The notes under the pieces are model-generated. The model did no database searches, was not told where the DNA came from, and saw only the letters and a list, made by a program, of their open reading frames with translations. Positions 25,355-33,811 of a stretch of DNA of 64,000 bases are shown here, piece after piece. Origin of the DNA: QQWI01 sp964522015. GTDB lineage: Bacteria; Bacillota; Clostridia; Peptostreptococcales; Acidaminobacteraceae. Within the stretch, counting starts at the first letter, position 1. Every line of letters starts with the position of its first letter. The position numbers and the translations under genes were made by a program. The stretch spans positions 14,232 through 78,231 of the forward strand of contig CAZFST010000022.1 in assembly GCA_964522015.1 (NCBI GenBank), read 5' to 3'.

Positions 25355-25983
25355 ATATGATTATCATGACTTGCTAGATGCTAAGGCACTATATGCCTAT
25401 TAAAAAGAAAAAATGGCGGATTCGAGCAAAAGATTCTATGTATTCTTAGATGAAATTCAGCAAGTGGAAAGTTTTGAACGCATTATGGATAGTTTATACA
25501 TTAAAGAAAATATAGATCTATATGTGACTGATTCAAATGCAAAGTTACTTTCTAGGGAATTCTCCACGCTTTTATCAGGTCGATACGTTGAAATTCTTGT
25601 GCTGCCTCTGAGTTTTAAAGTGTATGTAAGCGCTTTTGGTCCATCTATCAATCACAAAACACCCTATAACAAATATATCCAGTACGGTTCGTTGCCTTAT
25701 GTTTTAGAGCTAGATGAGGACGAAGAAATTATAAAATTCAGTGGGTAGAAAAATATCCTTACATACAGTGGAATCCTATATTACTGGCCTGGTTGAGAGG
25801 TTTGTGCTCTACCCAGTTAAACGGTATGACATTAAGGGCAAGCAACATTTGAAAACACTTGAGAAGTATTATGTAGCAGATCTCGGCCTCAGATATTTTC
25901 TCCTTGGCACTCGTGGCGTTGATCTTGGTCATTTGCTTGAGAATGTCGTGTATTTAGAACGACTCAGAAGGGGCTATCCCTAG
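25355..25983 (+). pseudogene. Broken DUF4143-type AAA ATPase
   Basis: Pieces of a DUF4143 ATPase in at least two frames. Around 25355-25396 YDYHDLLDAKALYAY is readable, then a TAA stop. From 25413 to about 25740 comes MADSSKRFYVFLDEIQQVE...SGRYVEILVLPLSFKVYVSAFG, with the Walker B region intact. From about 25741, in another frame, GRKISLHTVESYITGLVERF...KTLEKYYVADLGLRYFLLG follows. Between the last two pieces some 60 family residues are missing. The N-terminal Walker A part and the C-terminus are also gone. Confidence 0.85.
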
Positions 25984-25990
25984 GAGACCT

Positions 25991-27064
25991 ATGAAAACAA
26001 GATTATTTAAGCAAGGAATGGACTTTAAGTGTATTGGCAGCAAGTGCGTAGATAGTTGCTGTACTGGGTGGGATATTACCTTTGATCAGGGTACTTTTGA
26101 AAACTTATCACAGGACCCTGGGTTTAAAAAAACTATGGGCGACTATGCATTTATCAATGACGAGGGTTCTTTACCAAATATAAATTATGGCATTATAAGC
26201 TTAGCTGAGGATGAAAGTTGCCCATTTTTGGATAAGGATGCTTTATGCATGGTACAGAAAGAAAGAGGGGAAGAGGGACTTTCAAATGTTTGCGCACTCT
26301 TTCCAAGGTATTACAATACTGTGGATGGGGTTTTTGAAGAGAGTCTGTCCCTTGCTTGTATTGAGGCGACTGAGAGCTTATTATTTGGTGGCTCCCTTGA
26401 ATTAATAGAAGTCGCTAGAGGCCCTAAAAGAGACGTTGTCTTTCAAAATATGGAAACCGCGACGGGTGACCATAGGGGTTCAGGCGCTCTGTATCTTTAC
26501 GATTTTAGGAAAGTAGTTTTTGGGTTCCTCAGCGGTGAAGACCATACTTTTGATCAAAAGGTAGGGGGGCTCATGGCTTTTCACCAGTCCATTGAGGGAA
26601 TGGACGAGGACGCCCTTAAGGTCGCCCTAGAATCCTATGACTTTAGTAATATGAAGGCGGCAATAGGTATTGATGACGGTATCCATAGCAAGATTATAGA
26701 TTTTTTGAAGCGGGTGGGAACAACGGGCCACTTGGAGCTAGATGGTCTGATTGGTAAGTGCATTAAGGGGTCTGATGATGATAGGGCAAACATAGACCAG
26801 CTCTCTAGGATTGATAGGATAATGTCCAATTATCTGATTCACCAGATGTATAAGGACCTCTACCCCTTTATTGGGTTGCATAGCAAAATGGACTCTTTTC
26901 AGTATCTACTGAAAAAAGTCCAAATTCTGAGATTGCTCATTGCCTGCCATGGGAACTTTGATGATAAAAGTGTGGCTAGGGTTATTCAGATGTATACAAA
27001 GGGGCTGGAACACCACGGTGCCTTCCACTACGAATTACGGTGTGCTCGGGGTGAGATTTTGTAA
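25991..27064 (+). CDS. fliB: FliB-like lysine-N-methylase
   Basis: A 357-residue protein of the flagellin lysine-N-methylase family. The cysteine cluster is clear: FKCIGSKCVDSCCTGWDI (12-29), then CPFLDKDALCMVQKERGEEGLSNVC. These cysteines probably hold an iron-sulfur cluster. Known FliB methylates flagellin lysines, but no flagellar gene is in this window. A GGAG site precedes the ATG. The last 12 codons overlap the 3' end of the convergent AraC gene, so the tail may be a product of rearrangement. Confidence 0.85.
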   Translation: MKTRLFKQGMDFKCIGSKCVDSCCTGWDITFDQGTFENLSQDPGFKKTMGDYAFINDEGSLPNINYGIISLAEDESCPFLDKDALCMVQKERGEEGLSNVCALFPRYYNTVDGVFEESLSLACIEATESLLFGGSLELIEVARGPKRDVVFQNMETATGDHRGSGALYLYDFRKVVFGFLSGEDHTFDQKVGGLMAFHQSIEGMDEDALKVALESYDFSNMKAAIGIDDGIHSKIIDFLKRVGTTGHLELDGLIGKCIKGSDDDRANIDQLSRIDRIMSNYLIHQMYKDLYPFIGLHSKMDSFQYLLKKVQILRLLIACHGNFDDKSVARVIQMYTKGLEHHGAFHYELRCARGEIL

Positions 27065-27837
27065 TATGCTTTGAAATGACGGTTAAAACTAGACAATGAG
27101 CCAAACCCTGTTGTATAGGCAATTTCTGCGATTGGCATACTTGAATGTTCTAAGTAACTCATGGCCAAATTGAGTCTTGTTTGGGTGATGAAGTGTTGAG
27201 GGGATTGGTTAAAAAGGGCTTTGAACTTGCGCCTTAAGGTCGCGACACTGGTGTGGCTAACCTGGGCTAACTTTTCAACGGTAATGGTTGCTTGATAGTT
27301 GTCAGAAATGTATTCAATAGCCTGGGATAAGGCTAAGTGGTCTACGTGATTGATTGGTGTTTTGCTTGATTTTAGTGCTAAGATTTGGTTAACGATCAGT
27401 TGGCCAAGGGCTAAGGTATTGGAATGATGGTACTGATTTTTTTCCAAAAATGATGTTACAAATGCTTTTGAGTAGTGATAGAGTAAATTTGAGGATTCAC
27501 TTAAGAGTAGGCTGTCTTTGGCTAATTGATGGGGTAGGTGTTTGTAGAAACCAAGATCAACCATGACAAAATGCCATTTGGCTAGATTGTCTTTATCACT
27601 TTTTGCGATGTGTGGGTGGTTTGGCATGATGATTGTAATGTCATCCTTTTGATAGGGATGTAAAGTATTGTTTAAGTAGAAAACACCGCTTCCTTCTAAA
27701 CAAATTCCGACCTCAATGCAATTATGGGCATGCATTTGGGTCTTGGTGGTTGGTGGGGTATATAAGTAGGAATGCCATTCGATAAAGGGCATATCTTTTG
27801 AAAATACATAGGGGACATAATTTGACTGATTCTGCAT
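27028..27837 (-). CDS. AraC-family transcriptional regulator
   Basis: A 269-residue regulator with an N-terminal cupin-like sensor (AHNCIEVGICLEGSGVFYLNN, then DDITIIMPNHPHIA) and a C-terminal double helix-turn-helix (ITVEKLAQVSHTSVATLRRKF, then PIAEIAYTTGFGSLSSFNRHFKAYY). It is divergent from the ADP-ribosylglycohydrolase gene 75 bp away and is probably its activator. AraC proteins of this layout often sense sugars or nucleosides. It overlaps the methylase gene by 37 nt tail to tail. Confidence 0.93.
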   Translation of the reverse strand: MQNQSNYVPYVFSKDMPFIEWHSYLYTPPTTKTQMHAHNCIEVGICLEGSGVFYLNNTLHPYQKDDITIIMPNHPHIAKSDKDNLAKWHFVMVDLGFYKHLPHQLAKDSLLLSESSNLLYHYSKAFVTSFLEKNQYHHSNTLALGQLIVNQILALKSSKTPINHVDHLALSQAIEYISDNYQATITVEKLAQVSHTSVATLRRKFKALFNQSPQHFITQTRLNLAMSYLEHSSMPIAEIAYTTGFGSLSSFNRHFKAYYKISPRAHRNS

Positions 27838-27912
27838 AGTTTTTCGCCTTTTATGGTTAGAATAGTTTAGTATGATTCATTATACTAGGACTATACTACA
27901 AAGGAGGCTCAT

Positions 27913-29214
27913 ATGAAATACCCATCTGTTGAAAACATTAGAAGAAAGCTTGATCTTGTTGATGCCTATGCCAAGCTTAAATATGAACTGGGTGCACAGG
28001 GTATGGAGGCGGCACTTCGAGATTTAGACAAGGCCCTAGATGAGTCCATAGACACCATCAACCGTTTAGAAAATAATGCCTCGCTTGCCCGTGCAGAACC
28101 TGATGATTTAGAGGCTATCAAGAAAAGACGCCCCCATGGTCCAAGGCGTATGATGCATGCAGTCAATAACGAATTTAGAAATCGTTTAGAGGGTGCCTTG
28201 CTCTCTCGCCTTGCGGGGTGTACCCTTGGTGCACCAGTTGAGTTCCACTCTGTGACCCATATGAAAAACTGGGCGGCTTATACTGGCGATCCGTTTCCAC
28301 CCATTGACTATTGGTCAAAAGTCATCACACCGATGGATTTGAGGTATCAAAAAACGCCTTTTGCAGCCTACACAAGGGGGCAGATCAATCAAGTGCCTGT
28401 GGATGATGATATCACTTATACCCTTTTAAATTTGATGGTTATGGAAGAGTATGGACTGGAATTTTCAACAGATGATGTTGCTAAGGCGTGGCAGAAATAC
28501 TTGCCCTATGCCTGTACTGCTGAAGAGGTGGCTTTAAAAAATTTAGACAAGGGTATTAAGCCAGTGTTTGTTGCGGATCATGACAACCCCTATTGCCAAT
28601 GGATTGGCGCTGCCATTCGCTCAGATGCTTTTGCCTACGCTGCTCCAGGGTATCCAGAAAAAGCGGCAGAACTCGCCTACCGTGATGCTTTCTTAAGCCA
28701 TCGTCGAAATGGTATTTATGGTGAAATGTTCTTTGCAGCTGCTCAATCAGCAGCATTTGTGGTGGATGATCCCATAGAAGCCATACGGATTGGTTTGACA
28801 GAAATCCCTAGGGATTGTTCGTTGGCAATTGACATCCAGTGGGCCCTTGAAATCGGTGCAAGTGTCAAAGATTATCAACATGCAAGAGAATTGGTTGAAG
28901 GTCGGTTTGATACCATGAGCCATGCCCATACCAACAACAACGCCTGTTTAACCATTTTTGGACTCTTTCTTGGTGGTAGAGATATGACAAAAGTCATCGG
29001 GTCCATTGTGGCAATGGGCTTAGATAATGACTGCACTGCAGCAACAGCAGGGAGTATAGTTGGTGGGTGTATTGGAAAACAAATGATTGAACCCCACTGG
29101 TATCAACCTTTTAATAATACCATTGACCATTATTTAATGGGTGAAAATCCTATGAAAATTGATGATGTGGTTGAGCGCTTTGTGGCACTTGCCGAGATGG
29201 TGAATGGCGGTTAA
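27913..29214 (+). CDS. ADP-ribosylglycohydrolase-family protein
   Basis: A 433-residue protein. After an unassigned 90-residue helical N-terminus comes the ADP-ribosylglycohydrolase fold: RLAGCTLGAPVE (99-110), the metal-binding VDDDITYTLL (163-172), and the late pair NNNACLTIFGLFLGG and GLDNDCTAATAGSIVGG. Members remove ADP-ribose from proteins or act on related glycosides. The metal-binding aspartates are present, so it should be active. An AAGGAGG site precedes the ATG. The divergent AraC gene suggests a nutrient rather than a toxin-reversal role. Confidence 0.88.
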   Translation: MKYPSVENIRRKLDLVDAYAKLKYELGAQGMEAALRDLDKALDESIDTINRLENNASLARAEPDDLEAIKKRRPHGPRRMMHAVNNEFRNRLEGALLSRLAGCTLGAPVEFHSVTHMKNWAAYTGDPFPPIDYWSKVITPMDLRYQKTPFAAYTRGQINQVPVDDDITYTLLNLMVMEEYGLEFSTDDVAKAWQKYLPYACTAEEVALKNLDKGIKPVFVADHDNPYCQWIGAAIRSDAFAYAAPGYPEKAAELAYRDAFLSHRRNGIYGEMFFAAAQSAAFVVDDPIEAIRIGLTEIPRDCSLAIDIQWALEIGASVKDYQHARELVEGRFDTMSHAHTNNNACLTIFGLFLGGRDMTKVIGSIVAMGLDNDCTAATAGSIVGGCIGKQMIEPHWYQPFNNTIDHYLMGENPMKIDDVVERFVALAEMVNGG

Positions 29215-29283
29215 TATCAAGTAGCTTTATGCATGTAATGATTAGGTCTCATCACATAGTACAAAATAAAAATAAAAAAGCGA

Positions 29284-29314
29284 TTGACCTTAACGTTAGG
29301 GAAAACGATATAGT
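29284..29314 (+). promoter_or_regulatory. MerR-type promoter with 19-bp spacer and operator
   Basis: TTGACC (29284-29289) and TATAGT (29309-29314) are 19 bp apart, the over-long spacing typical of MerR-activated promoters. The spacer region contains the near-palindrome CCTTAACGTTAGGG. It lies just before the MerR gene, so autoregulation is expected. Confidence 0.8.
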
Positions 29315-29339
29315 CATTCTTGAGAGGAGGTCAATCACC

Positions 29340-30302
29340 ATGCTGACTAAAATAGGCGATGCCGCATCACAGTACAATGTATCGGGAAGAAGTCTACGTT
29401 ACTGGGAGGATGCAGGAATATTAAAAAGCGTTCGAGGTGAGAATGGGTATCGGTTTTATAATACCCAGAATCTACTTAGGATTGAGCAGATTATCGTATT
29501 AAGAAATCTGAAACTGTCTATTCAGGACATTCAGAACATATTCACTTCTGGCACACTGATTGTGTTGACAGAAATCTTGTCCAGACACTTAGAAGACACC
29601 CGCTACGCGGCCGAAGAATTGTTGCAGTTGGAAGCCGTTCTCAAGCATCTCCTGAAAGAGGCCAAGAGTGATTTACAATTGTCTGATGTTCTTAGTGCCT
29701 TGAGTCAGAAAGAACTAACACTTAATCACGACCAGCTGCATGCCCTTCAAGAAAACCTAATCGAAAGGAAGAGTGCCCTAATGAATCAATTCGGAATAGA
29801 CAATACCCCAGGGGATGTAAGAATCGTCAAGCTCCCTAAAATGACTTTTGCTAGTTACTGCGTTCCCCTCAGTAAAACCCCTGAGGATGACTGCTGGAAA
29901 GTCATCAATCAATTTATCAGCGAAAATAACTTAGACCAACAAAATGGCTTTAGGCACTTTGGCTTTAACAATCCAGACCCAACGGAGGCACAATCTGAGT
30001 ACGGCTACGAAATGTGGGTGGCAGTACCGCCAGAAATGGAAATTCCTCAACCCTTGAAAAAGAAGACCTTTGAGGGCGGCTTGTTCGGGGCGTTACCCAC
30101 TCATATGGGTATTATCTGGGAGCGTTATCAGGTGCTAAGACAATGGATCGGAGCCAACGATAAGTATGAAATGGATTGGGCCCCCGAAGCCGATAGACGT
30201 TGGCTTGAGGAATGTATCGATTACACGACGTTTACAACGGCAGGCACCCCTATAACTGCCATGCAGCTGGATTTGCTGGTTCCTATCAAAAAGAGGATGT
30301 AA
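29340..30302 (+). CDS. MerR-family regulator with GyrI-like effector domain
   Basis: A 320-residue MerR activator. The winged helix begins MLTKIGDAASQYNVSGRSLRYWEDAG, and NGYRFYNTQNLLRIEQIIVLRNLKLSIQDIQ follows. The C-terminal 150 residues resemble the AraC-effector/GyrI-like small-molecule domain (MTFASYCVPLSKTP...EYGYEMWVAVPPEME). GAGGAGG lies 10 nt before ATG 29340, which decides the start. This architecture is common in multidrug regulators, but no efflux gene is adjacent. A terminator follows. Confidence 0.9.
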   Translation: MLTKIGDAASQYNVSGRSLRYWEDAGILKSVRGENGYRFYNTQNLLRIEQIIVLRNLKLSIQDIQNIFTSGTLIVLTEILSRHLEDTRYAAEELLQLEAVLKHLLKEAKSDLQLSDVLSALSQKELTLNHDQLHALQENLIERKSALMNQFGIDNTPGDVRIVKLPKMTFASYCVPLSKTPEDDCWKVINQFISENNLDQQNGFRHFGFNNPDPTEAQSEYGYEMWVAVPPEMEIPQPLKKKTFEGGLFGALPTHMGIIWERYQVLRQWIGANDKYEMDWAPEADRRWLEECIDYTTFTTAGTPITAMQLDLLVPIKKRM

Positions 30303-30371
30303 GTTGCATGCAACTTCAAAAGGTTGAATTCATAAGGCGCAAAGAATTGAATGTTCATGGTCAGTAAATAC

Positions 30372-30404
30372 AAAAAAACTGTTGGAAGCCCAACAGTTTT
30401 TTTT
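30372..30404. terminator. Bidirectional rho-independent terminator
   Basis: AAAACTGTTGG (30375-30385) pairs perfectly with CCAACAGTTTT (30390-30400), with A-run before and T-run after. It serves the merR gene and the convergent gene ending at 30408. Confidence 0.93.
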
Positions 30405-30407
30405 ATC

Positions 30408-31061
30408 TTATTTGACAGCCACTTCTGTAACTAGAAGAACTTCGCAGGCGCCGCCACCGCTATCAGTTCTGGTGGTGCTAGTGTTTACGGTTTGGTCTTT
30501 GTAGTGAATATTGACCAGATAGCCTTTTAATTTTACATAATCATTTTCTCGAATTTTACTAAGTTGTGAACGGATTTTCTCATCTGCAGGTACAATGTGA
30601 TGGTTTGAAGAACTCTGGGCCACTGTGCCTAGGTCCACAATATTCAAATCGTCGATATTGTAATAATACCATCGACCACTCTGGGTATATTTGATGTGTT
30701 CATCCACAGCTTTAGTGTTTATTTGTCCCCATGCTAGGGCAAAATCAAAGGGTGCAATTGGGGCCAATGGGTCATTGTATTTCTTAATGCCTTTAACCAC
30801 AGCTTGAACCTCGTAGCTCGCGACCTTAGTGAGTGTGTAGTTCTCTTGACCACTTTGGATCACAAGAGATTCAGGGGTGTTAATAGAACTTTGAACAGGG
30901 GATGGAATAAAATCATAGTAGGTTTTAGGACTGATATTGGCCTTGTACACCAGACCGACTGCAAAGACAACCAGTATCAGGATGATAAGAGCGCCCAGAA
31001 AGCGCTCTCTGCTTGTCCACTTTTCAGGGGGATTTTCTTCAGAATATAAACTGTTATTCAT
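30408..31061 (-). CDS. Single-pass membrane protein of unknown function
   Basis: A 217-residue protein with a short cytoplasmic N-terminus, one membrane helix (about 21-40, FLGALIILILVVFAVGLVY) and an extracellular domain. That domain contains FDFALAWGQINTK, GRWYYYNIDDLNIV and a threonine/glycine-rich tail with GGGACEVLLVTEV. I do not recognise the family. It lies 12 nt downstream of the lipoprotein at 31074-31925 and is probably co-transcribed, so the two may work together at the cell surface. Confidence 0.75.
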   Translation of the reverse strand: MNNSLYSEENPPEKWTSRERFLGALIILILVVFAVGLVYKANISPKTYYDFIPSPVQSSINTPESLVIQSGQENYTLTKVASYEVQAVVKGIKKYNDPLAPIAPFDFALAWGQINTKAVDEHIKYTQSGRWYYYNIDDLNIVDLGTVAQSSSNHHIVPADEKIRSQLSKIRENDYVKLKGYLVNIHYKDQTVNTSTTRTDSGGGACEVLLVTEVAVK

Positions 31062-31073
31062 TCAAACTCGCTT

Positions 31074-31925
31074 TCATTTACGGGGTTCGTCAACGGATAT
31101 GGAGATTGTATCCACATCCTCACTGTTATTATAGGACACTCTGCAATTTAATTCACCATCTTTCCATTGGAAATAGGTATAGGTGAGGTCGGTTGTCTCT
31201 GTAAAGTTTGTTGCATTCTTGTAGAGGTCGCGGTAGAAAGTCGTAATTTCGTTGGGGTCTGCGGTGGTGGTATAGGATATCACATATCGATTGATTCTAT
31301 CAATGTAATATTCCATATATGTGGTGTCTTTAATGACGGCTACAAATTCGTTCTTGACTCGGGTCATTGGGCTATTGGTTAAATAGGGGTTGAACTCTAC
31401 GTAATCCTTGGGTTCTGCACCAATAGTGATGATGACACCATTGCCTTTTTCATCTTGGGTGCTGGGATCGAAGATCATGACCATCAGATGGCGGCCGCCC
31501 TTTTCGCCTTCCAGGCTGTAGGGATCAGTGCTTGATGCTTCATCGATGTCATCAAAGAGCTCTGTATAGTATTTAGATATGTCATCTTTAGAAGCTGCTG
31601 ATTCAAATGAGGTGACATAAATATCTTTGCCCGCCACATAGTCTAAGTTATCTCTCACTGAATAATAGGAATCTTTAACCTTGGTGACTTGGTACAGTGG
31701 GACCAGGTCCAGTGGATAACCTTCAAGAACGGTAGGGTTGGTGAGGATTTGATTTTCTGTTGTCTGGGTGTCTGAGTTTTTTGTGGGGTCCTCTGTGTTT
31801 GCGTTTGTGTTATTGGCATTGGTATTCGTGCTGGTATTCTTACAGGCGACCATGGTCAATGTCATTGTCATGATCAGGGCAATGATTAGCAATGGGGTGA
31901 TGAGGGGGCTTCGCAAAATTTTCAT
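31074..31925 (-). CDS. Lipoprotein of unknown function
   Basis: A 283-residue exported protein with a hydrophobic leader (about 8-27) and the lipobox MVAC, followed by an Asn/Thr-rich linker (NTSTNTNANNTNANTE). The mature part has no family I can name. ISKYYTELFDD and ITTFYRDLYKN look like two copies of a small repeated unit. It forms a two-gene unit with 30408-31061. Confidence 0.75.
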   Translation of the reverse strand: MKILRSPLITPLLIIALIMTMTLTMVACKNTSTNTNANNTNANTEDPTKNSDTQTTENQILTNPTVLEGYPLDLVPLYQVTKVKDSYYSVRDNLDYVAGKDIYVTSFESAASKDDISKYYTELFDDIDEASSTDPYSLEGEKGGRHLMVMIFDPSTQDEKGNGVIITIGAEPKDYVEFNPYLTNSPMTRVKNEFVAVIKDTTYMEYYIDRINRYVISYTTTADPNEITTFYRDLYKNATNFTETTDLTYTYFQWKDGELNCRVSYNNSEDVDTISISVDEPRK

Positions 31926-32030
31926 GGTTTGCTCCTTTCAAGTGCACTATTTGTGCAATAGATACCCCGATTTTAGAGATGCATTCAGGCTTAAGTTTGG
32001 GCAAATCATTTCTTCTAAGCGACTGTGACA

Positions 32031-32042
32031 GAACACTTGTTC
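32031..32042. promoter_or_regulatory. LexA (SOS) box upstream of the Y-family polymerase
   Basis: GAACACTTGTTC matches the Gram-positive LexA/DinR consensus GAAC-N4-GTTC. Its right half forms the -35 of the polymerase promoter, so LexA binding would block RNA polymerase. Confidence 0.85.
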
Positions 32043-32065
32043 GCAGACGAGCGATGTGATACAAT
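32037..32065 (+). promoter_or_regulatory. Promoter of the Y-family polymerase gene
   Basis: A TTGTTC -35 (32037-32042), 17-bp spacer and TACAAT -10 (32060-32065) with an upstream TG (extended -10). The -35 overlaps the LexA box. Confidence 0.75.
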
Positions 32066-32110
32066 TTAGCTAAAAGAAATATAGGGCAAATAAGAAATGA
32101 AGGTGTCACC

Positions 32111-33637
32111 ATGAATAGCAACAGAACCTATATTGCCATTGACCTAAAGTCCTTTTATGCTTCTGTCGAGTGCCTTGAAAGGGGCCTTGACCCACTGAAT
32201 ACAAACCTGGTGGTGGCAGATGCCAGTCGCACTGAAAAGACCATTTGCCTAGCGGTGTCTCCCTCTTTGAAAAAGTTCGGTATATCTGGTCGCGCCCGCT
32301 TGTTTGAAGCGATACAGAGCATCAAAGAGGCCAATGCCAAAAGAAGGTTGAAGGCGCCTCAAAGGCGGTTGGTGGGTGAGTCCCACTTTGAAGATGAGCT
32401 GAATAGGCTGCCGCAATTGGCCATAGGCTACATTGCCGCCCCGCCGCGAATGGCCATGTACATGGCTTATAGTGCTAAAATTTATGATGTTTATCTGAGA
32501 TATGTGGCCCCTGAAGACATCCATGTCTATTCTATTGATGAGGTCTTTATGGATATCACCCAGTATCTCGCCACAACCCAGCTGACACCCTACGACTTTG
32601 CCAAACGGATTCTGATAGATGTCCTGCAAACAGTGGGCATGACAGCCACCGCAGGGATTGGCACTAATCTTTACTTGTGCAAGATTGCCATGGATATTTT
32701 AGCCAAACATGTGGTGCCCGATGCCGATGGCGTCAGAATTGCTCAGCTGGATGAAATAACCTACCGTAAAGAGCTTTGGTCCCACCAGCCTTTAACGGAT
32801 TTTTGGCGTGTGGGTAGGGGATATAGTAAAAAACTCAATGACCATCAGCTTTACACCATGGGGGATATTGCGCGCTGTTCCCTAGAGAACGAGGCGCTTT
32901 TGTACAACCTATTTGGCATTAATGCAGAGCTTTTGATTGACCACGCCTGGGGTTGGGAACCCTGTACCATTGCTGATGTGAGGGCTTATAAACCAAGCAA
33001 TAAAAGCACCGGTGCGGGTCAAGTCCTCCATCGTCCCTATCCCTTTAAAAGCGCCCGTATTATCGTTCAAGAGATGACGGATACCTTGGTGTTGGATTTG
33101 GTTGAAAAGGGATTGGTCACCGACCAACTGGTGCTGACCATCGGTTATGACATCTCAAATTTAAGCGGTGGTGGTAAAAATGCTTATCATGGTGCGATGA
33201 AAAACTATCAGGGTGAAATCAAAACCGATTATTATGGCCGCCAGGTACCAAAGCATGGACATGGCACTGTCAACCTCAAGCAAATGACCTCATCCACGGG
33301 GCTTATTATGGCAGCTGTGCTTGGTCTCTACGATGAAATTACAGATCCCAATCTGCTCATAAGGCGCATCAACTTGGCGGCAGGCCGTTTGAGTGAAGCG
33401 ACTAAACTGACCCAGCAAGCCCAATATGTGCAGCTAGATTTTTTTACGGACTTCGACAATTATATTGAAAAAGAAGCCGCACAAGCTGAGCGATTGGAAA
33501 GGGAAAACAAGCTACAGAAGACTGTGATTGAACTGAAAAAGAAGTTTGGCAAGAATGCAGTTTTAAAGGGAACCAATCTCCAAGAAGATGCCAATGCCAA
33601 GGATAGAAATAATCAAATAGGAGGCCATAAGGCCTGA
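32111..33637 (+). CDS. Y-family DNA polymerase (UmuC/UvrX-like)
   Basis: A 508-residue error-prone polymerase. Catalytic acidic residues lie in YIAIDLKSFYASVE (Asp11) and YSIDEVFMD (near 145). The little-finger region and a C-terminal extension rich in Glu/Lys follow. This long form occurs in Firmicutes and their mobile elements, normally next to a YolD-like gene. Here an AAA ATPase lies between it and yolD. SOS control is supported by the overlapping LexA box. Confidence 0.93.
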   Translation: MNSNRTYIAIDLKSFYASVECLERGLDPLNTNLVVADASRTEKTICLAVSPSLKKFGISGRARLFEAIQSIKEANAKRRLKAPQRRLVGESHFEDELNRLPQLAIGYIAAPPRMAMYMAYSAKIYDVYLRYVAPEDIHVYSIDEVFMDITQYLATTQLTPYDFAKRILIDVLQTVGMTATAGIGTNLYLCKIAMDILAKHVVPDADGVRIAQLDEITYRKELWSHQPLTDFWRVGRGYSKKLNDHQLYTMGDIARCSLENEALLYNLFGINAELLIDHAWGWEPCTIADVRAYKPSNKSTGAGQVLHRPYPFKSARIIVQEMTDTLVLDLVEKGLVTDQLVLTIGYDISNLSGGGKNAYHGAMKNYQGEIKTDYYGRQVPKHGHGTVNLKQMTSSTGLIMAAVLGLYDEITDPNLLIRRINLAAGRLSEATKLTQQAQYVQLDFFTDFDNYIEKEAAQAERLERENKLQKTVIELKKKFGKNAVLKGTNLQEDANAKDRNNQIGGHKA

Positions 33638-33760
33638 TTGGAGCCATAAGACCTATAAGGCCTAATGGTGCTATAAAACCTATAAGGCGTAAAGGGTGAG
33701 GTGATTGTAATGAATGGGGATGCAATAAATGTAAAATGTAGAAGTGGTAATTTGAACTGA
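33607..33760 (+). repeat. Degenerate repeats and duplicated yolD leader after the polymerase gene
   Basis: The end of the polymerase gene and its leader (33607-33635 and 33691-33714) recur at 34723-34775. The first pair matches at 25 of 29 positions and the second at 21 of 24. Between the two pieces lie imperfect repeats of a unit like ATAAGGCCT. The duplicated GAGGTGATTGT ribosome site here leads into a 16-codon reading frame (33710-33760), a dead yolD start. Confidence 0.75.
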
Positions 33761-33811
33761 CCATGGCACGATTAAGTAGTCACTTCTACTCACCATATCT
33801 AAGGAGTATTC

